Of a stretch of 64,000 nucleotides of DNA, positions 55,412-64,000 are shown piece after piece. The stretch is from Acinetobacter guillouiae CIP 63.46 (lineage in GTDB: Bacteria > Pseudomonadota > Gammaproteobacteria > Pseudomonadales > Moraxellaceae), in NCBI RefSeq assembly GCF_000368145.1, contig NZ_KB849285.1, positions 181,650 through 245,649 of the forward strand, in the 5' to 3' direction. The stretch's first letter is position 1. Every line of letters begins with the position of its first letter. The position numbers and the translations under genes are program-made. The notes beneath the pieces were generated by a model. It saw only the letters and a program-made list of their open reading frames with translations, was not told the origin of the DNA and searched no databases.

Positions 55412-55508
55412 AATTAAGGCGGCAATTCTACAAATTCATAGGTACTCTGTCAAAGATTAAGATACAATTTTGTACTTATTTAGACAGATCTCTTGAGTAA
55501 TACAAGCC

Positions 55509-56171
55509 ATGCATCAGTTGCAGCCGCAACCTGAAGTCACTACTTCATTACAATTCAATACGCATTTAACTTCTGAAAACACATTGCAAGCCACCGATGT
55601 GCAACGCTTATCATGGGCTGGCTTACAAACAGAAGTGCAACACGTTGATTGGCTTATCTTACACTTTAATCACTGGTTTTCCCACTTAAATGTGACGCTT
55701 GTTCGTGGTGATTTTGAACCAGAGTATTTCCCTGCTAGCGAACACAGCCCTGCCCGTATTCAGTTTGCGCATGGTTTTTTCAACAGCGCTCTGCACGAAA
55801 TTAGTCATTGGAGCATTGCCGGAGAACAGCGCCGTTTATTGCCTGATCTCGGTTATTGGTATGCACCCGATGGTCGTACAGCTGAACAACAAGCCTTATT
55901 TGAGCAGGTTGAAATCAAGCCTCAAGCCATTGAATGGTTATTTTCCAAAGCATTTGGACGAAAATTTCGAGTTTCGCTGGATAATCTGACTGGTGAAGGT
56001 GGTGACGGCTCGACATTTAAAGACAATGTTTATGCACAAGTTCAGGATTTTTTTTCGGGTAAAACCAAACTTCCACGCGATGCAAAGCACTTCATTCAGT
56101 GTATTTGTCTATGTACTCGAGGTGGCAAAACATTACAAAGCACTGAATTTAATCGTAACGATCTTGATTAA
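55509..56171 (+). CDS. epmC: Elongation factor P hydroxylase EpmC
   Basis: Hydroxylates the lysine that EpmA/EpmB add to EF-P. 220 aa, longer than the E. coli protein of about 182 because of an N-terminal extension; an internal start is possible. The family core is FAHGFFNSALHEISHWSIAG, with two His and a Glu for iron, and YWYAPDGRTAEQQALFEQVEIKPQAIEW, then the C-terminal VSLDNLTGE. It is divergent from yceD. Confidence 0.9.
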   Translation: MHQLQPQPEVTTSLQFNTHLTSENTLQATDVQRLSWAGLQTEVQHVDWLILHFNHWFSHLNVTLVRGDFEPEYFPASEHSPARIQFAHGFFNSALHEISHWSIAGEQRRLLPDLGYWYAPDGRTAEQQALFEQVEIKPQAIEWLFSKAFGRKFRVSLDNLTGEGGDGSTFKDNVYAQVQDFFSGKTKLPRDAKHFIQCICLCTRGGKTLQSTEFNRNDLD

Positions 56172-56255
56172 ACCCGTAATTTTTTTAAAACATTGATTGC
56201 AACGATTTACTTTCCCAAGTAATAATTGAATTAACAATAAATCAGGAGAATAAAT

Positions 56256-56873
56256 ATGCTGCATTTAAGAGTACATCCTGACAATCCTCAACCACGTTTA
56301 ATCAGCCAAGCAGTTGAAAGAATTCGAGCAGGTGATGTTGTGGTTTACCCAACTGATGCGGCTTATGCAATCGGCTGTCAGATTGGAAATAAAAGTGCAA
56401 TGGAGCGTATTGCTCAGATCCGCGGTCTAGGGGCAAAGCATCAATACGCGATTATCTGTGCAGATTTATCTGATATTGCAACCTATGCCAAAGTAGACAA
56501 TGCAATGTATCGTCTACTTAAAGCCAATACCCCAGCCGTAACCACATATATTTTACCCGCAACCAGTGAAGTTCCGCGACGCTTGATGCATCCCAAGAAA
56601 AAAACCATCGGCTTACGTGTTCCAAGTAATCCCGTCTGTCAGATGCTATTAAAAGAGTTGGGAGAACCCTTACTGACCAGTACTTTGATTTTACCTGGTC
56701 AAGATGCACCAATGGATGATCCCTACGATATTGAACAATTATTGGAAAAACGTATTGATGTGTTTATTGACAGTGGTTTAGGTACATTAACCACCACCAG
56801 TATCGTTGATTTATCAGGAACGAACCCTGAAATTATCCGTCGTGGTGTAGGCGATGTAAGCGCTTTTGAATAA
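56256..56873 (+). CDS. yciO: YciO-like Sua5/YrdC protein
   Basis: A 205-aa protein of the Sua5-YciO-YrdC family. It follows E. coli YciO along its full length: HPDNPQPRLISQAVERIRAGDVVVYPTDAAYAIG, KKTIGLRVPSNPVCQMLL and the closing VGDVSAFE. YrdC/TsaC makes threonylcarbamoyl-AMP for tRNA t6A; the role of YciO itself is less certain. It has AGGAG upstream and is downstream of epmC. Confidence 0.92.
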   Translation: MLHLRVHPDNPQPRLISQAVERIRAGDVVVYPTDAAYAIGCQIGNKSAMERIAQIRGLGAKHQYAIICADLSDIATYAKVDNAMYRLLKANTPAVTTYILPATSEVPRRLMHPKKKTIGLRVPSNPVCQMLLKELGEPLLTSTLILPGQDAPMDDPYDIEQLLEKRIDVFIDSGLGTLTTTSIVDLSGTNPEIIRRGVGDVSAFE

Positions 56874-56939
56874 GTACCGAAATATATTTAATCATTGTTA
56901 AGTGATTAAAGAATCAAGGCTTGATAGAAGTAAGATGCG

Positions 56940-57197
56940 ATGGATTTATTCACCACATTATTAAATATTAATAATGTACAAAATGATCAAATTTTATTTG
57001 TTGAAAAGCCTTGGACACCGGAATCACAAGTTCGTGTGTTACATGTCTCTTTCGTTAAAAATTCCTTAGCAAAAAACTTTCAGTTCTTTTTAGCAGTCAA
57101 TGAACTAAAACGTTTGGTCTTGCAGTTTGAAACTCGAAATGTTTGTTTAAGAGAGATGTGCTATTTAATTATCGAACATGCCCTTGAAAAAAAATAA
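56940..57197 (+). CDS. Hypothetical small protein (85 aa)
   Basis: A soluble mixed-structure protein, FTTLLNINNVQNDQILFVEKPWTP then a Leu/Val-rich middle and a LREMCYLIIEHALEKK C-terminus. It follows yciO in the same direction and precedes a membrane-anchored hypothetical. No motif I know. Acinetobacter-restricted proteins of this kind are common. Confidence 0.6.
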   Translation: MDLFTTLLNINNVQNDQILFVEKPWTPESQVRVLHVSFVKNSLAKNFQFFLAVNELKRLVLQFETRNVCLREMCYLIIEHALEKK

Positions 57198-57230
57198 AAT
57201 TATTTAACATCTTTAAAATTAAGATTAAAT

Positions 57231-57686
57231 ATGAAAAAAATTCTTTATGTCTTGGTCATTATTCTTGGGGTACTTATCAGCTATCACTTTATTAAATCAC
57301 CTAATGTTCATATTTATCATGAACAGCATGAAATCATTTTAGAAAACATTTTCTTGGATGAATATTATTTAGGTTTCAATAAGCTAAAAATTAAATCTAT
57401 ACAAAATCATACCCTTATTTGTGAAATTGAACACTCCCACATGCCTCACCCCGAAGATCAGCAACAGGTTAATACTCATCAAGTAAGCATTCATCAAGCA
57501 AATAATAAGCAACAGATCAGGCTCAAAAAAGGGTTCAATGATGAACTGAGTATTTGGGGAAGTGCATTCCAACACCCCACAGCAAAACCGTGTTTATTAA
57601 AAAATGAAACTTATATTGTTTCGGTCTGGGGAAACAACGGCTCTGGTTTTTCAACACGTAAACGCTTAAAAATCACCATTCCATGA
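57231..57686 (+). CDS. Membrane-anchored periplasmic hypothetical
   Basis: A 151-aa protein with one N-terminal membrane segment (about 4-20), then a periplasmic domain with a His/Gln-rich stretch (about 70-100: HSHMPHPEDQQQVNTHQVSIHQ), possibly metal-binding. It ends in a small beta-rich fold (SVWGNNGSGFSTRKRLKITIP). Function unknown. Confidence 0.6.
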   Translation: MKKILYVLVIILGVLISYHFIKSPNVHIYHEQHEIILENIFLDEYYLGFNKLKIKSIQNHTLICEIEHSHMPHPEDQQQVNTHQVSIHQANNKQQIRLKKGFNDELSIWGSAFQHPTAKPCLLKNETYIVSVWGNNGSGFSTRKRLKITIP

Positions 57687-57793
57687 GCTGTGATTTGAGA
57701 TCTATCAATTACACAACAATTATATTTTTAGATTGGTATTTTTCTCAATTCAGTTTATAAACAAAGCACAATCCTAAAAACAAATGCTTAATT

Positions 57794-58612
57794 ATGATTT
57801 ATAAGGTACATCATTTACATTGTGGAACCATGTGTCCGATGTGTGCACCACTATACGGACAAAAAGGTTTGTATGGCAAAATGGTGTGTCATTGCCTATT
57901 GATTGAAACAGACAAAGGTCTTGTATTGGTCGATACCGGTTTTGGGATGCAAGACTACCTACATCCGCAAACCCGCTTAGGTAAAGCTTTTACTAAAATC
58001 AGTGGGATACAAGCTGATTTCAATCTCACAGCCATTTCTCAAATTCAACAATTGGGTTTTAAACCATCTGAAGTTCAACATATTTTGGTGAGTCATTTAG
58101 ACTTAGATCATGCTGGTGGTATTTCAGACTTTCCCAATGCCACGGTTCACATCTTATCTAGTGAGTTTAATGCAGCACAAAAACTTTCAGTCATGAATAA
58201 ATTGCGTTATCGACAACAACAATTTAAAAATCATCGTTACTGGAATTTTCTTGAACCTAAAAAAGGCGAAGCATGGTTTAACTTCCAAAAAGTTCAAGGT
58301 TTTAATATTTTCAATGATGAAATTTTATTGATTCCTTTAGTCGGTCATACTGTAGGACATTGCGGTATAGCGATCAAACAACAAGATAGATGGTTATTGT
58401 TCTGTGGCGATGCTTATTTTAATCATCTAGAACTCAACCCTAAGAATAAATTACGCGCGCTCGACAAAATTGAATATCTCCTAGCGGAAGATAATACATT
58501 GCGCTTAAAAACATTATCACAACTGCAACAGCTTGCACAGAATGAAGCAAAAATTGAAATTATCTGTGCCCATGATCCTGTTGAACTAGACCGATATTTA
58601 AAACATGCTTAA
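57794..58612 (+). CDS. Metallo-beta-lactamase fold hydrolase
   Basis: A 272-aa zinc hydrolase. The metal motif is HLDLDH at 101-106, with further ligands in LVGHTVGHCG and in FCGDAYF, and a late CAHDPVEL. This pattern is that of AHL lactonase-like and related MBL enzymes; the substrate is not clear. A GTMCPMCAPL segment near the N-terminus has two Cys. It overlaps the next gene by 8 bp, so the two may act together. Confidence 0.85.
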   Translation: MIYKVHHLHCGTMCPMCAPLYGQKGLYGKMVCHCLLIETDKGLVLVDTGFGMQDYLHPQTRLGKAFTKISGIQADFNLTAISQIQQLGFKPSEVQHILVSHLDLDHAGGISDFPNATVHILSSEFNAAQKLSVMNKLRYRQQQFKNHRYWNFLEPKKGEAWFNFQKVQGFNIFNDEILLIPLVGHTVGHCGIAIKQQDRWLLFCGDAYFNHLELNPKNKLRALDKIEYLLAEDNTLRLKTLSQLQQLAQNEAKIEIICAHDPVELDRYLKHA

Positions 58613-59210
58613 ATCGAAATTATTACGTTATACCGCTATATTCGCACTCAGCTTACAGCTCACTGCATGTATGACAACTGCTGCACTTCCAGATCATGAG
58701 CGCCCGCAACAATGGGGAAGCATCGTTGCTCCACAGTATAATTTTTATCGAATCAGTGACACCGTTTTTCGTAGTGAACAACCCAGTACTGAACTTATCC
58801 CTGAGTTAAAAACCAATCAAATTGATGTCGTGATTAATTTAAGAAGTCGCAATAAAGATAAAACAGTACTTTCAAAGCAAAACTTTCAGTTGGTTCATAT
58901 CCCGATCAATACTTGGGCAATTGATCGTCATGATCTACTCAATGTCATGAAAACGATTCAAGTTGCGAAAGATAACAACCAGAAAGTTTTAATCCATTGC
59001 TATCACGGTTCTGATCGTACTGGGGCAAGTGTTGCAATGTACCGAATTATTTTTGAGAACTGGTCTGTGAATGATGCTTTAAATGAAATGAAGCATGGCG
59101 GTTATGGCTTTCATCCAATCTGGGGCAATATTGAAAAACTTTTTACCCCTGAAAATATAAAATGGATCCGTGAGCAGCTCGCGAATCCATCTTCAACCAA
59201 AAATACCTAA
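58605..59210 (+). CDS. Dual-specificity phosphatase-like lipoprotein
   Basis: A 201-aa lipoprotein: lipobox LTAC with Cys22, then a cysteine phosphatase domain with the P-loop HCYHGSDRTG (Cys132, Arg138) and a general-acid Asp in the IDRHD segment near 107-110. This is a tyrosine/dual-specificity or phosphoinositide-like phosphatase, displayed on the envelope. It overlaps the metallo-hydrolase gene. Substrate unknown. Confidence 0.85.
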   Translation: MLKSKLLRYTAIFALSLQLTACMTTAALPDHERPQQWGSIVAPQYNFYRISDTVFRSEQPSTELIPELKTNQIDVVINLRSRNKDKTVLSKQNFQLVHIPINTWAIDRHDLLNVMKTIQVAKDNNQKVLIHCYHGSDRTGASVAMYRIIFENWSVNDALNEMKHGGYGFHPIWGNIEKLFTPENIKWIREQLANPSSTKNT

Positions 59211-59220
59211 CTCATAGCGT

Positions 59221-60225
59221 TTAACGTCGGTCTAGAGGTACCCACTCGATTACCCAAGCCGACTTCATGCCTAGACTCGCATCAGAATTGATCTTCTTAC
59301 GTGCTGAATCCGCAGTCTCTCGATCTTTCGATGGTCCAACCATAATACGAATACCTTTTGAGGTTGGACTTTTGGTCACTTTGTACCCCTTGGCACGTAA
59401 TTTAGCAGCGACAGCATCTGCATTGGCTTCGTTGGCGGCAAGCGCAACTTGTACCATCCATTGCTTATCACCATTTTCAAGCAAATCACGTGCTTTTTCA
59501 GCTTCCGCTTTTTTCTTTGCATCTTCTTGTGCTTTGTGTTTTTTATCCGCTTCTGCTTTCTTGTCTTCCGCTTGCTTTTTCTCAGCAGCAGCTTTCTTTT
59601 CAGCATCTAGCTTACGTTTTTCATCTGCTTTTTGTTGTTCTTCTAATTTACGTTTCTTTTCTTCAGCGGCTTTTTTATCTGCTTCTGCGGTAGCTTGACG
59701 CTTCTGCTCAGCTAACTTTTTTTCAGCATCGGCTTTTTGCTTTAATTGAGCATTTTGCTGTTCAAGTTTTTTCTGCTCTGCTGCTTTCTGTTGTGCTTTG
59801 GCTTTTTCATCCTGTACCAGCTCAGGAGGAATATCAGCCCCTTCCTGTGCTGCCGCAGCAGCTGCACCACGTCTTGCATTTGCAGCAGCATACTCTTCAG
59901 CTGCTTTACGTGCAGCATCTGCTTCTGCCTGTTGTTGCATACGTAAGAAATCTGCTGCTTTTGCTTCTTGTTCAGCAACCGCTTTTTCACGGGCACGCTT
60001 CTGCTCTTCTAACAGACGTTTTTCAGTCGCAACATCGACCGTCAACGGCTGCAATTGTACAGGCTCACCAGCAGGTGTCGCTTTATTTTGCTGAGCTTGG
60101 CTTGTCGGCTGTGTCTCTGCTTGGCTTTGGTGGATTTCTTCTTTACCTTTTAGAAGCAATGCCGCCAATAGAACACCACCACTTAATAAAACAACACCAC
60201 CCATCCAGCGTTGTTTGTTATTCAT
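59221..60225 (-). CDS. SPOR-domain cell-division protein (DedD-like)
   Basis: 334 aa from ATG 60225, which overlaps the folC stop as ATGA; ATG 60231 is also possible. A membrane helix (about 8-25) is followed by a long Ala/Lys/Glu-rich coiled stretch (about 80-245) and a C-terminal SPOR domain (about 250-330: WMVQVALAANEANADAVAAKLRAKGYKVTKS) that binds denuded septal glycan. The order accD-folC-SPOR is conserved in gammaproteobacteria. Confidence 0.88.
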   Translation of the reverse strand: MNNKQRWMGGVVLLSGGVLLAALLLKGKEEIHQSQAETQPTSQAQQNKATPAGEPVQLQPLTVDVATEKRLLEEQKRAREKAVAEQEAKAADFLRMQQQAEADAARKAAEEYAAANARRGAAAAAAQEGADIPPELVQDEKAKAQQKAAEQKKLEQQNAQLKQKADAEKKLAEQKRQATAEADKKAAEEKKRKLEEQQKADEKRKLDAEKKAAAEKKQAEDKKAEADKKHKAQEDAKKKAEAEKARDLLENGDKQWMVQVALAANEANADAVAAKLRAKGYKVTKSPTSKGIRIMVGPSKDRETADSARKKINSDASLGMKSAWVIEWVPLDRR

Positions 60226-61511
60226 TGACATTCGTCTAAATACTCCCAGACCGCTTCTAAGGTATGGAATGAACCACACACCAAAATCAGCTGATTATTA
60301 TTGGTTTCTGCAAGCGCTGATTGAAATGCTGCTTGTACACAATCAAACTGTTCAACTGTCTCATGCTGTAAAGCAGTTTGTAATTGTTCCAATGATGCCG
60401 CACGAGGCACAGTTAACGGTGCAATTTTCCACTTTAATACAGTATTTTTCAACAACTTGACCACAGAATCTACATCTTTGTCGGACAACATTGAAAAAAC
60501 AGAGACAACTTCTGTGTACTGTTTATTGTATTCTAGGAATTTTCGCAATTGCTTTAACAAAAATTCTACACCATGCGGATTGTGTCCCGCATCAAAAATT
60601 ACTGTTTTATCGTGTATTTTTCTAATTTCAAAGCGCCCTGACAATTGTGCGTTCTGAATACCTTGCGAAATCGCCTGTTGTGAAACCGTTAAACCACTCA
60701 CCAAAATTGCAGCGACAGCCGTAGAAATATTTTCCAGTGCCAAATGTCCCAAAGGAAGTTTTAACGTCGTTCCTGAACTTGCAAAATTCCAAGATTGACC
60801 ATCTTCTGAGTTGTCATAAAAATAGTCATGGTTTAACGCATACAGCGTGGCATTGGTTTCTTGTACTTTATGTTGTATCGCTTGTGGTATATCTTGTGCG
60901 CCGGCAAAAATAAAAGGGATATTTGCTCGGATAATACCGGCTTTTTCATAAGCAATTTTTTCAATCGTATCGCCCAGCCAATCGGTATGATCTAAACCAA
61001 TATTGGTAATCACAGCCACATCTGGATCAATTACATTGACCACATCCAAACGACCACCAAGACCGACTTCAAGTACCCAAACATCACATTGTTTTTGTTT
61101 AAAAATAACAAATGCAGCCAAAGTCGTGGCTTCAAAAAAAGATAAAGATAAATCACAAATACGGCGGGCTTGATCAACCGCAACAAAAGCATCAATCAAA
61201 GTTTGATCATCAACTTCTTGTCCAGCCAGTTTAACCCGTTCATTAAAACGATAAATATGTGGAGACTGGTATAAACCAACATTCAGCCCTTGCGCATTCA
61301 GAATCGCAGCGAGTGTTGTTGTGGTTGAACCTTTGCCATTTGTTCCAGCAACGGTAATCACTTTGCCTTTAGGGTTAATCACCCCGAGTTGTTCTGCAAC
61401 AGGAATCACGCGCTCTAAGCCTAAATCAATCCCTGTAACGTGAACATGGCTCCAATAATCGAGCCATGTTTGTAAATCATCAGTATTTAAAGGTGCTGTT
61501 TGGTTGTTCAA
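60222..61511 (-). CDS. folC: Folylpolyglutamate/dihydrofolate synthase FolC
   Basis: Makes dihydrofolate from dihydropteroate and glutamate and adds polyglutamate tails, in the cytosol. 429 aa. P-loop VAGTNGKGSTTTTLAAIL near residue 53-70, omega loop SPHIYRFNERV, and VTNIGLDHTDWLG are seen. It overlaps accD and the SPOR gene by 4 bp each. Confidence 0.96.
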   Translation of the reverse strand: MNNQTAPLNTDDLQTWLDYWSHVHVTGIDLGLERVIPVAEQLGVINPKGKVITVAGTNGKGSTTTTLAAILNAQGLNVGLYQSPHIYRFNERVKLAGQEVDDQTLIDAFVAVDQARRICDLSLSFFEATTLAAFVIFKQKQCDVWVLEVGLGGRLDVVNVIDPDVAVITNIGLDHTDWLGDTIEKIAYEKAGIIRANIPFIFAGAQDIPQAIQHKVQETNATLYALNHDYFYDNSEDGQSWNFASSGTTLKLPLGHLALENISTAVAAILVSGLTVSQQAISQGIQNAQLSGRFEIRKIHDKTVIFDAGHNPHGVEFLLKQLRKFLEYNKQYTEVVSVFSMLSDKDVDSVVKLLKNTVLKWKIAPLTVPRAASLEQLQTALQHETVEQFDCVQAAFQSALAETNNNQLILVCGSFHTLEAVWEYLDECQ

Positions 61512-62404
61512 GGCAAATTCATCAGTTTCGCTACAATACGATATACAGTATCACGTAATGCGTGACGATGAACAATTTGATCGATTACACCATGATCAAG
61601 CAAAAATTCCGCACGTTGGAACGGTTCTTCCAGCTTCTCACGTACTGTTTGTTCAATCACACGTTTACCCGCGAAACCGATCATCGCTTTAGGTTCAGCA
61701 ATATGTACATCACCTAACATTGCCAATGATGCTGTTACACCACCATACACTGGATGGGTTAATACCACGATATACGGAAGATGTGCATCTTTGATTTTTT
61801 GAATCGCCGCAGAGGTACGCGCCATTTGCATCAAAGACAACATGCCTTCCTGCATACGAGCACCGCCTGAAGCAGCAAAACAAATCAGTGGTTGCTTATC
61901 TTTAATCGCTTTTTCAGCAGCTTGTACAAAACGGTCACCGACCACAGTACCCATTGATCCAGCCATAAAGTCGAATTCAAATGCGCATGCAACCATTGCA
62001 ATATTTTTAACTTGACCTTGCATCACCACAAGGGCTTCAGTTTCACCTGTTTTTTCCTGCGCTTCTTTAATACGCTCTGGATAAGGCTTGCTGTCTACAA
62101 AATGTAAAGGATCTTTTGCTGCAAATTCTTGACCAAGTTCAGTGGTCACATTATCAAAAAACCAATTTAAACGATCACGTGCTTTCATTTTCAAATGTTC
62201 ATCGCATGATGGACAAACATAGGCATTGAAAGACATTGCAGTACGAGTCACGAGTGCATGACATTCAGGGCACTCAATGGTTGGTTCTGTAAACGTCGCT
62301 TTGAGTGTTTGTTGTTGGTCAGGCATATGAATGCCTGGAACTGTACGATCTGTCCACGGCGTTGTTGCGCTGAGGATTTTCCCTGATTTCACTTCTTGAT
62401 TCAT
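61508..62404 (-). CDS. accD: Acetyl-CoA carboxylase carboxyltransferase beta
   Basis: Carboxyltransferase beta subunit, first committed step of fatty acid synthesis. 298 aa. Zinc ribbon CPEC...CPSC near residues 39-61; the crotonase-like domain with FAASGGARMQEGMLSLMQMARTSAA and GGVTASLAMLGD follows. Between trpA and folC as in related bacteria; 4-bp overlaps on both sides suggest a single transcript. Confidence 0.97.
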   Translation of the reverse strand: MNQEVKSGKILSATTPWTDRTVPGIHMPDQQQTLKATFTEPTIECPECHALVTRTAMSFNAYVCPSCDEHLKMKARDRLNWFFDNVTTELGQEFAAKDPLHFVDSKPYPERIKEAQEKTGETEALVVMQGQVKNIAMVACAFEFDFMAGSMGTVVGDRFVQAAEKAIKDKQPLICFAASGGARMQEGMLSLMQMARTSAAIQKIKDAHLPYIVVLTHPVYGGVTASLAMLGDVHIAEPKAMIGFAGKRVIEQTVREKLEEPFQRAEFLLDHGVIDQIVHRHALRDTVYRIVAKLMNLP

Positions 62405-63204
62405 ACTAACTCATCGAGCGCGGCTCGAAGCTCCTTGACTTTATTCACTGCTGCTTCAACAGCTTGTTCTGGTGCAAGATTTGCAAATGGTTTGACAAAA
62501 GCACTTCCGACAATCACTGCATCAGCAACTTGACCTACGGCTTTTGCAGAAGCGGCATCACTAATCCCAAAACCTACCCCAACTGGAATATCGGTAAAGG
62601 TTTTGATTTTTTCAATACGTGCTGCAACTTCCGTTGTATCCAATGTTGCTGCACCCGTTACGCCTTTTAGAGACACATAGTAAATAAAGCCACTTGCTTG
62701 TTTCACTACATGCTGAATACGTTCATCGGTAGAGGTTGGTGCAAGCAAGAAGATTTGATCCATATTGTACTTTTGCAATACTTCATCTAAATCTTGTGCT
62801 TCTTCAGGTGGTAAATCCACAAGAAGTACGCCATCAACACCACAGTCATTCGCATAAGCCACAAACTTTTCATAACCAATCACTTCAACAGGGTTTAAAT
62901 ACCCCATTAAAACAACTGGCGTTGTTGTGTCTTTTTGGCGAAATTCTTTAACCATATTCAAGGCATCAAAGGTATTGGTACCCGCAGCTAAAGCGCGCTC
63001 TGCTGCAAGTGCAATCACTGGACCATCTGCCATAGGATCGGAAAATGGCAATCCAAGTTCAACTACGTCTACGCCTGCTGCAACCATTTGATGTAACAAT
63101 GGTACGGTTACATGTGGTTGAGGATCACCCGCCATAACATAAGAAACCAAAGCCTTACGCTGTTGAGATTTAAGCTGTGCAAAACGAGTGGCTAAACGTG
63201 ACAT
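62401..63204 (-). CDS. trpA: Tryptophan synthase alpha subunit
   Basis: Cleaves indole-glycerol phosphate to indole for TrpB. 267 aa from ATG 63204, preceded by AAGGA. GLPFSDPMADGP contains Asp and catalytic Glu in VVELGLPF, and GVGFGISDAASAKAV is the phosphate grip. TrpB is not in the window. It heads the trpA-accD-folC-SPOR run. Confidence 0.97.
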   Translation of the reverse strand: MSRLATRFAQLKSQQRKALVSYVMAGDPQPHVTVPLLHQMVAAGVDVVELGLPFSDPMADGPVIALAAERALAAGTNTFDALNMVKEFRQKDTTTPVVLMGYLNPVEVIGYEKFVAYANDCGVDGVLLVDLPPEEAQDLDEVLQKYNMDQIFLLAPTSTDERIQHVVKQASGFIYYVSLKGVTGAATLDTTEVAARIEKIKTFTDIPVGVGFGISDAASAKAVGQVADAVIVGSAFVKPFANLAPEQAVEAAVNKVKELRAALDELV

Positions 63205-63625
63205 AGGATTGTACATTCCTTGAATTGTTCAAACTTGAGGAGTTTTTAGATCATTAAACACCAGTAAATAAATTCAAAATGGATTTATTTACGGTTTAAT
63301 CATCCAAATGTATAAATACAAGACACTGCATTGTAACGCTATTTTTTACTCAAAGGATAGAGTCACATAGTCGCTCTCGCGTATCTTGTTTTATATCACC
63401 AATAATAAAACAACCCATGGATACATTTAGCGCTATTTTCAAGTTAAGGACAATGATCAAAGCTACCTATTTTCAAGCTTACAAAAAAATATCATTATGA
63501 GTAAAAAATAAAGTTAAATCATTACCCTACAGCCAAACACCCTATCACCCACATCACTTAATTATTTTTCAGAAATTGCAAAAGCTGTTTATACTAGTCA
63601 GGATTCTGATTTTTTATCTCCTCTT
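63205..63625. other. Divergent intergenic region trpA / nhaC-type
   Basis: 421 bp of AT-rich DNA without a gene. Presumably holds both promoters; TATACT at 63590-63595 could be a -10 for the antiporter. I see no attenuator-like Trp leader. Confidence 0.5.
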
Positions 63626-64000
63626 ATGACCACACATTCTCAGGCTAAAGTGCAAGCCAGCGTGCTTGCGCTCTTGCCGCTTATTGTTTTTTTAGCCATT
63701 TTTTTAGGCAGTGGTATTTATCACACGATCATTGGTACTGAGTTTGCTTTTTATCAAGTGAAAGCCCCTATTGCTGCTCTTCCTGCAATTATTTTAGCCA
63801 TCCTGCTATATAGAGGGAAAATCAATGCCGCTATAGAAACATTTTTGCATGGTGCAAGCCATCCCAATTTAATTTTGATGTTTATGGTCTTTATGCTTGC
63901 AGGTGCCTTTGCCAGCGTAACCAGTGCAATCGGTAGTGTGGACTCCACTGTTCAATTTGGTTTATCGATTATTCCATCTGAATTTGTCCTGCCGATGCTT
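63626..64000 (+). CDS. NhaC-family Na+/H+ antiporter, N-terminal part
   Basis: 125 codons of a membrane transporter that runs off the window. Starts at ATG 63626 and shows at least three membrane helices (about 13-32, 45-62, 79-100), the LLPLIVFLAIFLGSGIYHTI segment at the start and IAALPAIILAIL, HPNLILMFMVFMLAGAFASV typical of NhaC. It probably exchanges sodium for protons. The remainder is not visible. Confidence 0.75.
   Translation, partial: MTTHSQAKVQASVLALLPLIVFLAIFLGSGIYHTIIGTEFAFYQVKAPIAALPAIILAILLYRGKINAAIETFLHGASHPNLILMFMVFMLAGAFASVTSAIGSVDSTVQFGLSIIPSEFVLPML

Noticed and set aside
59267-60239. Long plus-strand frames opposite the SPOR gene
   Set aside because: Shadows of the Ala/Lys/Glu-rich repeats read backward.

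Overview
The window looks like chromosomal DNA of an Acinetobacter species: an AT-rich gammaproteobacterial background, a 16S/tRNA-Ile/tRNA-Ala/23S operon, and housekeeping proteins (ArgJ, SecA, AcpP, TrpA) that read like Acinetobacter orthologues. The species cannot be settled from this sequence.

Layout. 1-3124 (minus strand) is an rRNA operon entering from its promoters at the right: 16S, tRNA-Ile, tRNA-Ala and the 5' end of 23S. 3329-5549 is a yfiR-yfiN-yfiB type c-di-GMP signalling operon. 5689-44164 is a complete-looking prophage bounded by a 131-bp direct repeat that contains a whole tRNA-Pro gene plus the 3' end of tRNA-His. 44038-44527 is the host tRNA operon (Pro-Arg-His-Pro, minus strand) with its promoter. 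44606-64000 is ordinary core genome: nadA, argJ, a small exported protein, secA, a 1-Cys peroxiredoxin, kbp, acpP-fabG-fabD, rpmF-yceD, epmC, yciO, two hypotheticals, a metallo-beta-lactamase fold enzyme overlapping a phosphatase lipoprotein, a SPOR protein-folC-accD-trpA run, and the start of an NhaC-type antiporter.

The prophage is mosaic. Its late module (21460-42951) is P2-like in almost every gene and in order: terminase P and portal Q on the plus strand; O, N, M, L, X, holins, endolysin, spanins, R, S, V, W, J, I, a tailspike, FI, FII, E/E', T, U and D on the minus strand. Three identical-geometry dyads (28364, 33266, 40031) sit exactly where P2 has its F, V and O/P late promoters and are the probable targets of the prophage's Ogr-like activator (19863-20165). 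The early module is not P2-like: a toprim-primase/helicase, two ribbon-helix-helix proteins, a CI-like repressor, an ExoX-like nuclease and an unusual tyrosine integrase. A Mu Com-like zinc-finger gene overlaps a Dam-type methylase, in the place where Mu has com-mom.

Between repressor and ogr lies an AT-rich plus-strand cargo island (14744-19144) of four genes: a coiled-coil membrane protein, a small membrane protein, an HNH-type nuclease candidate and a Cys-rich protein. This is the best place for an undescribed function, most plausibly phage defence, but that is inference from position and domain type. The prophage ends carry arrays of an AAGTAATA octamer in 8-bp tandem pairs, which I read as integrase arm-type sites.
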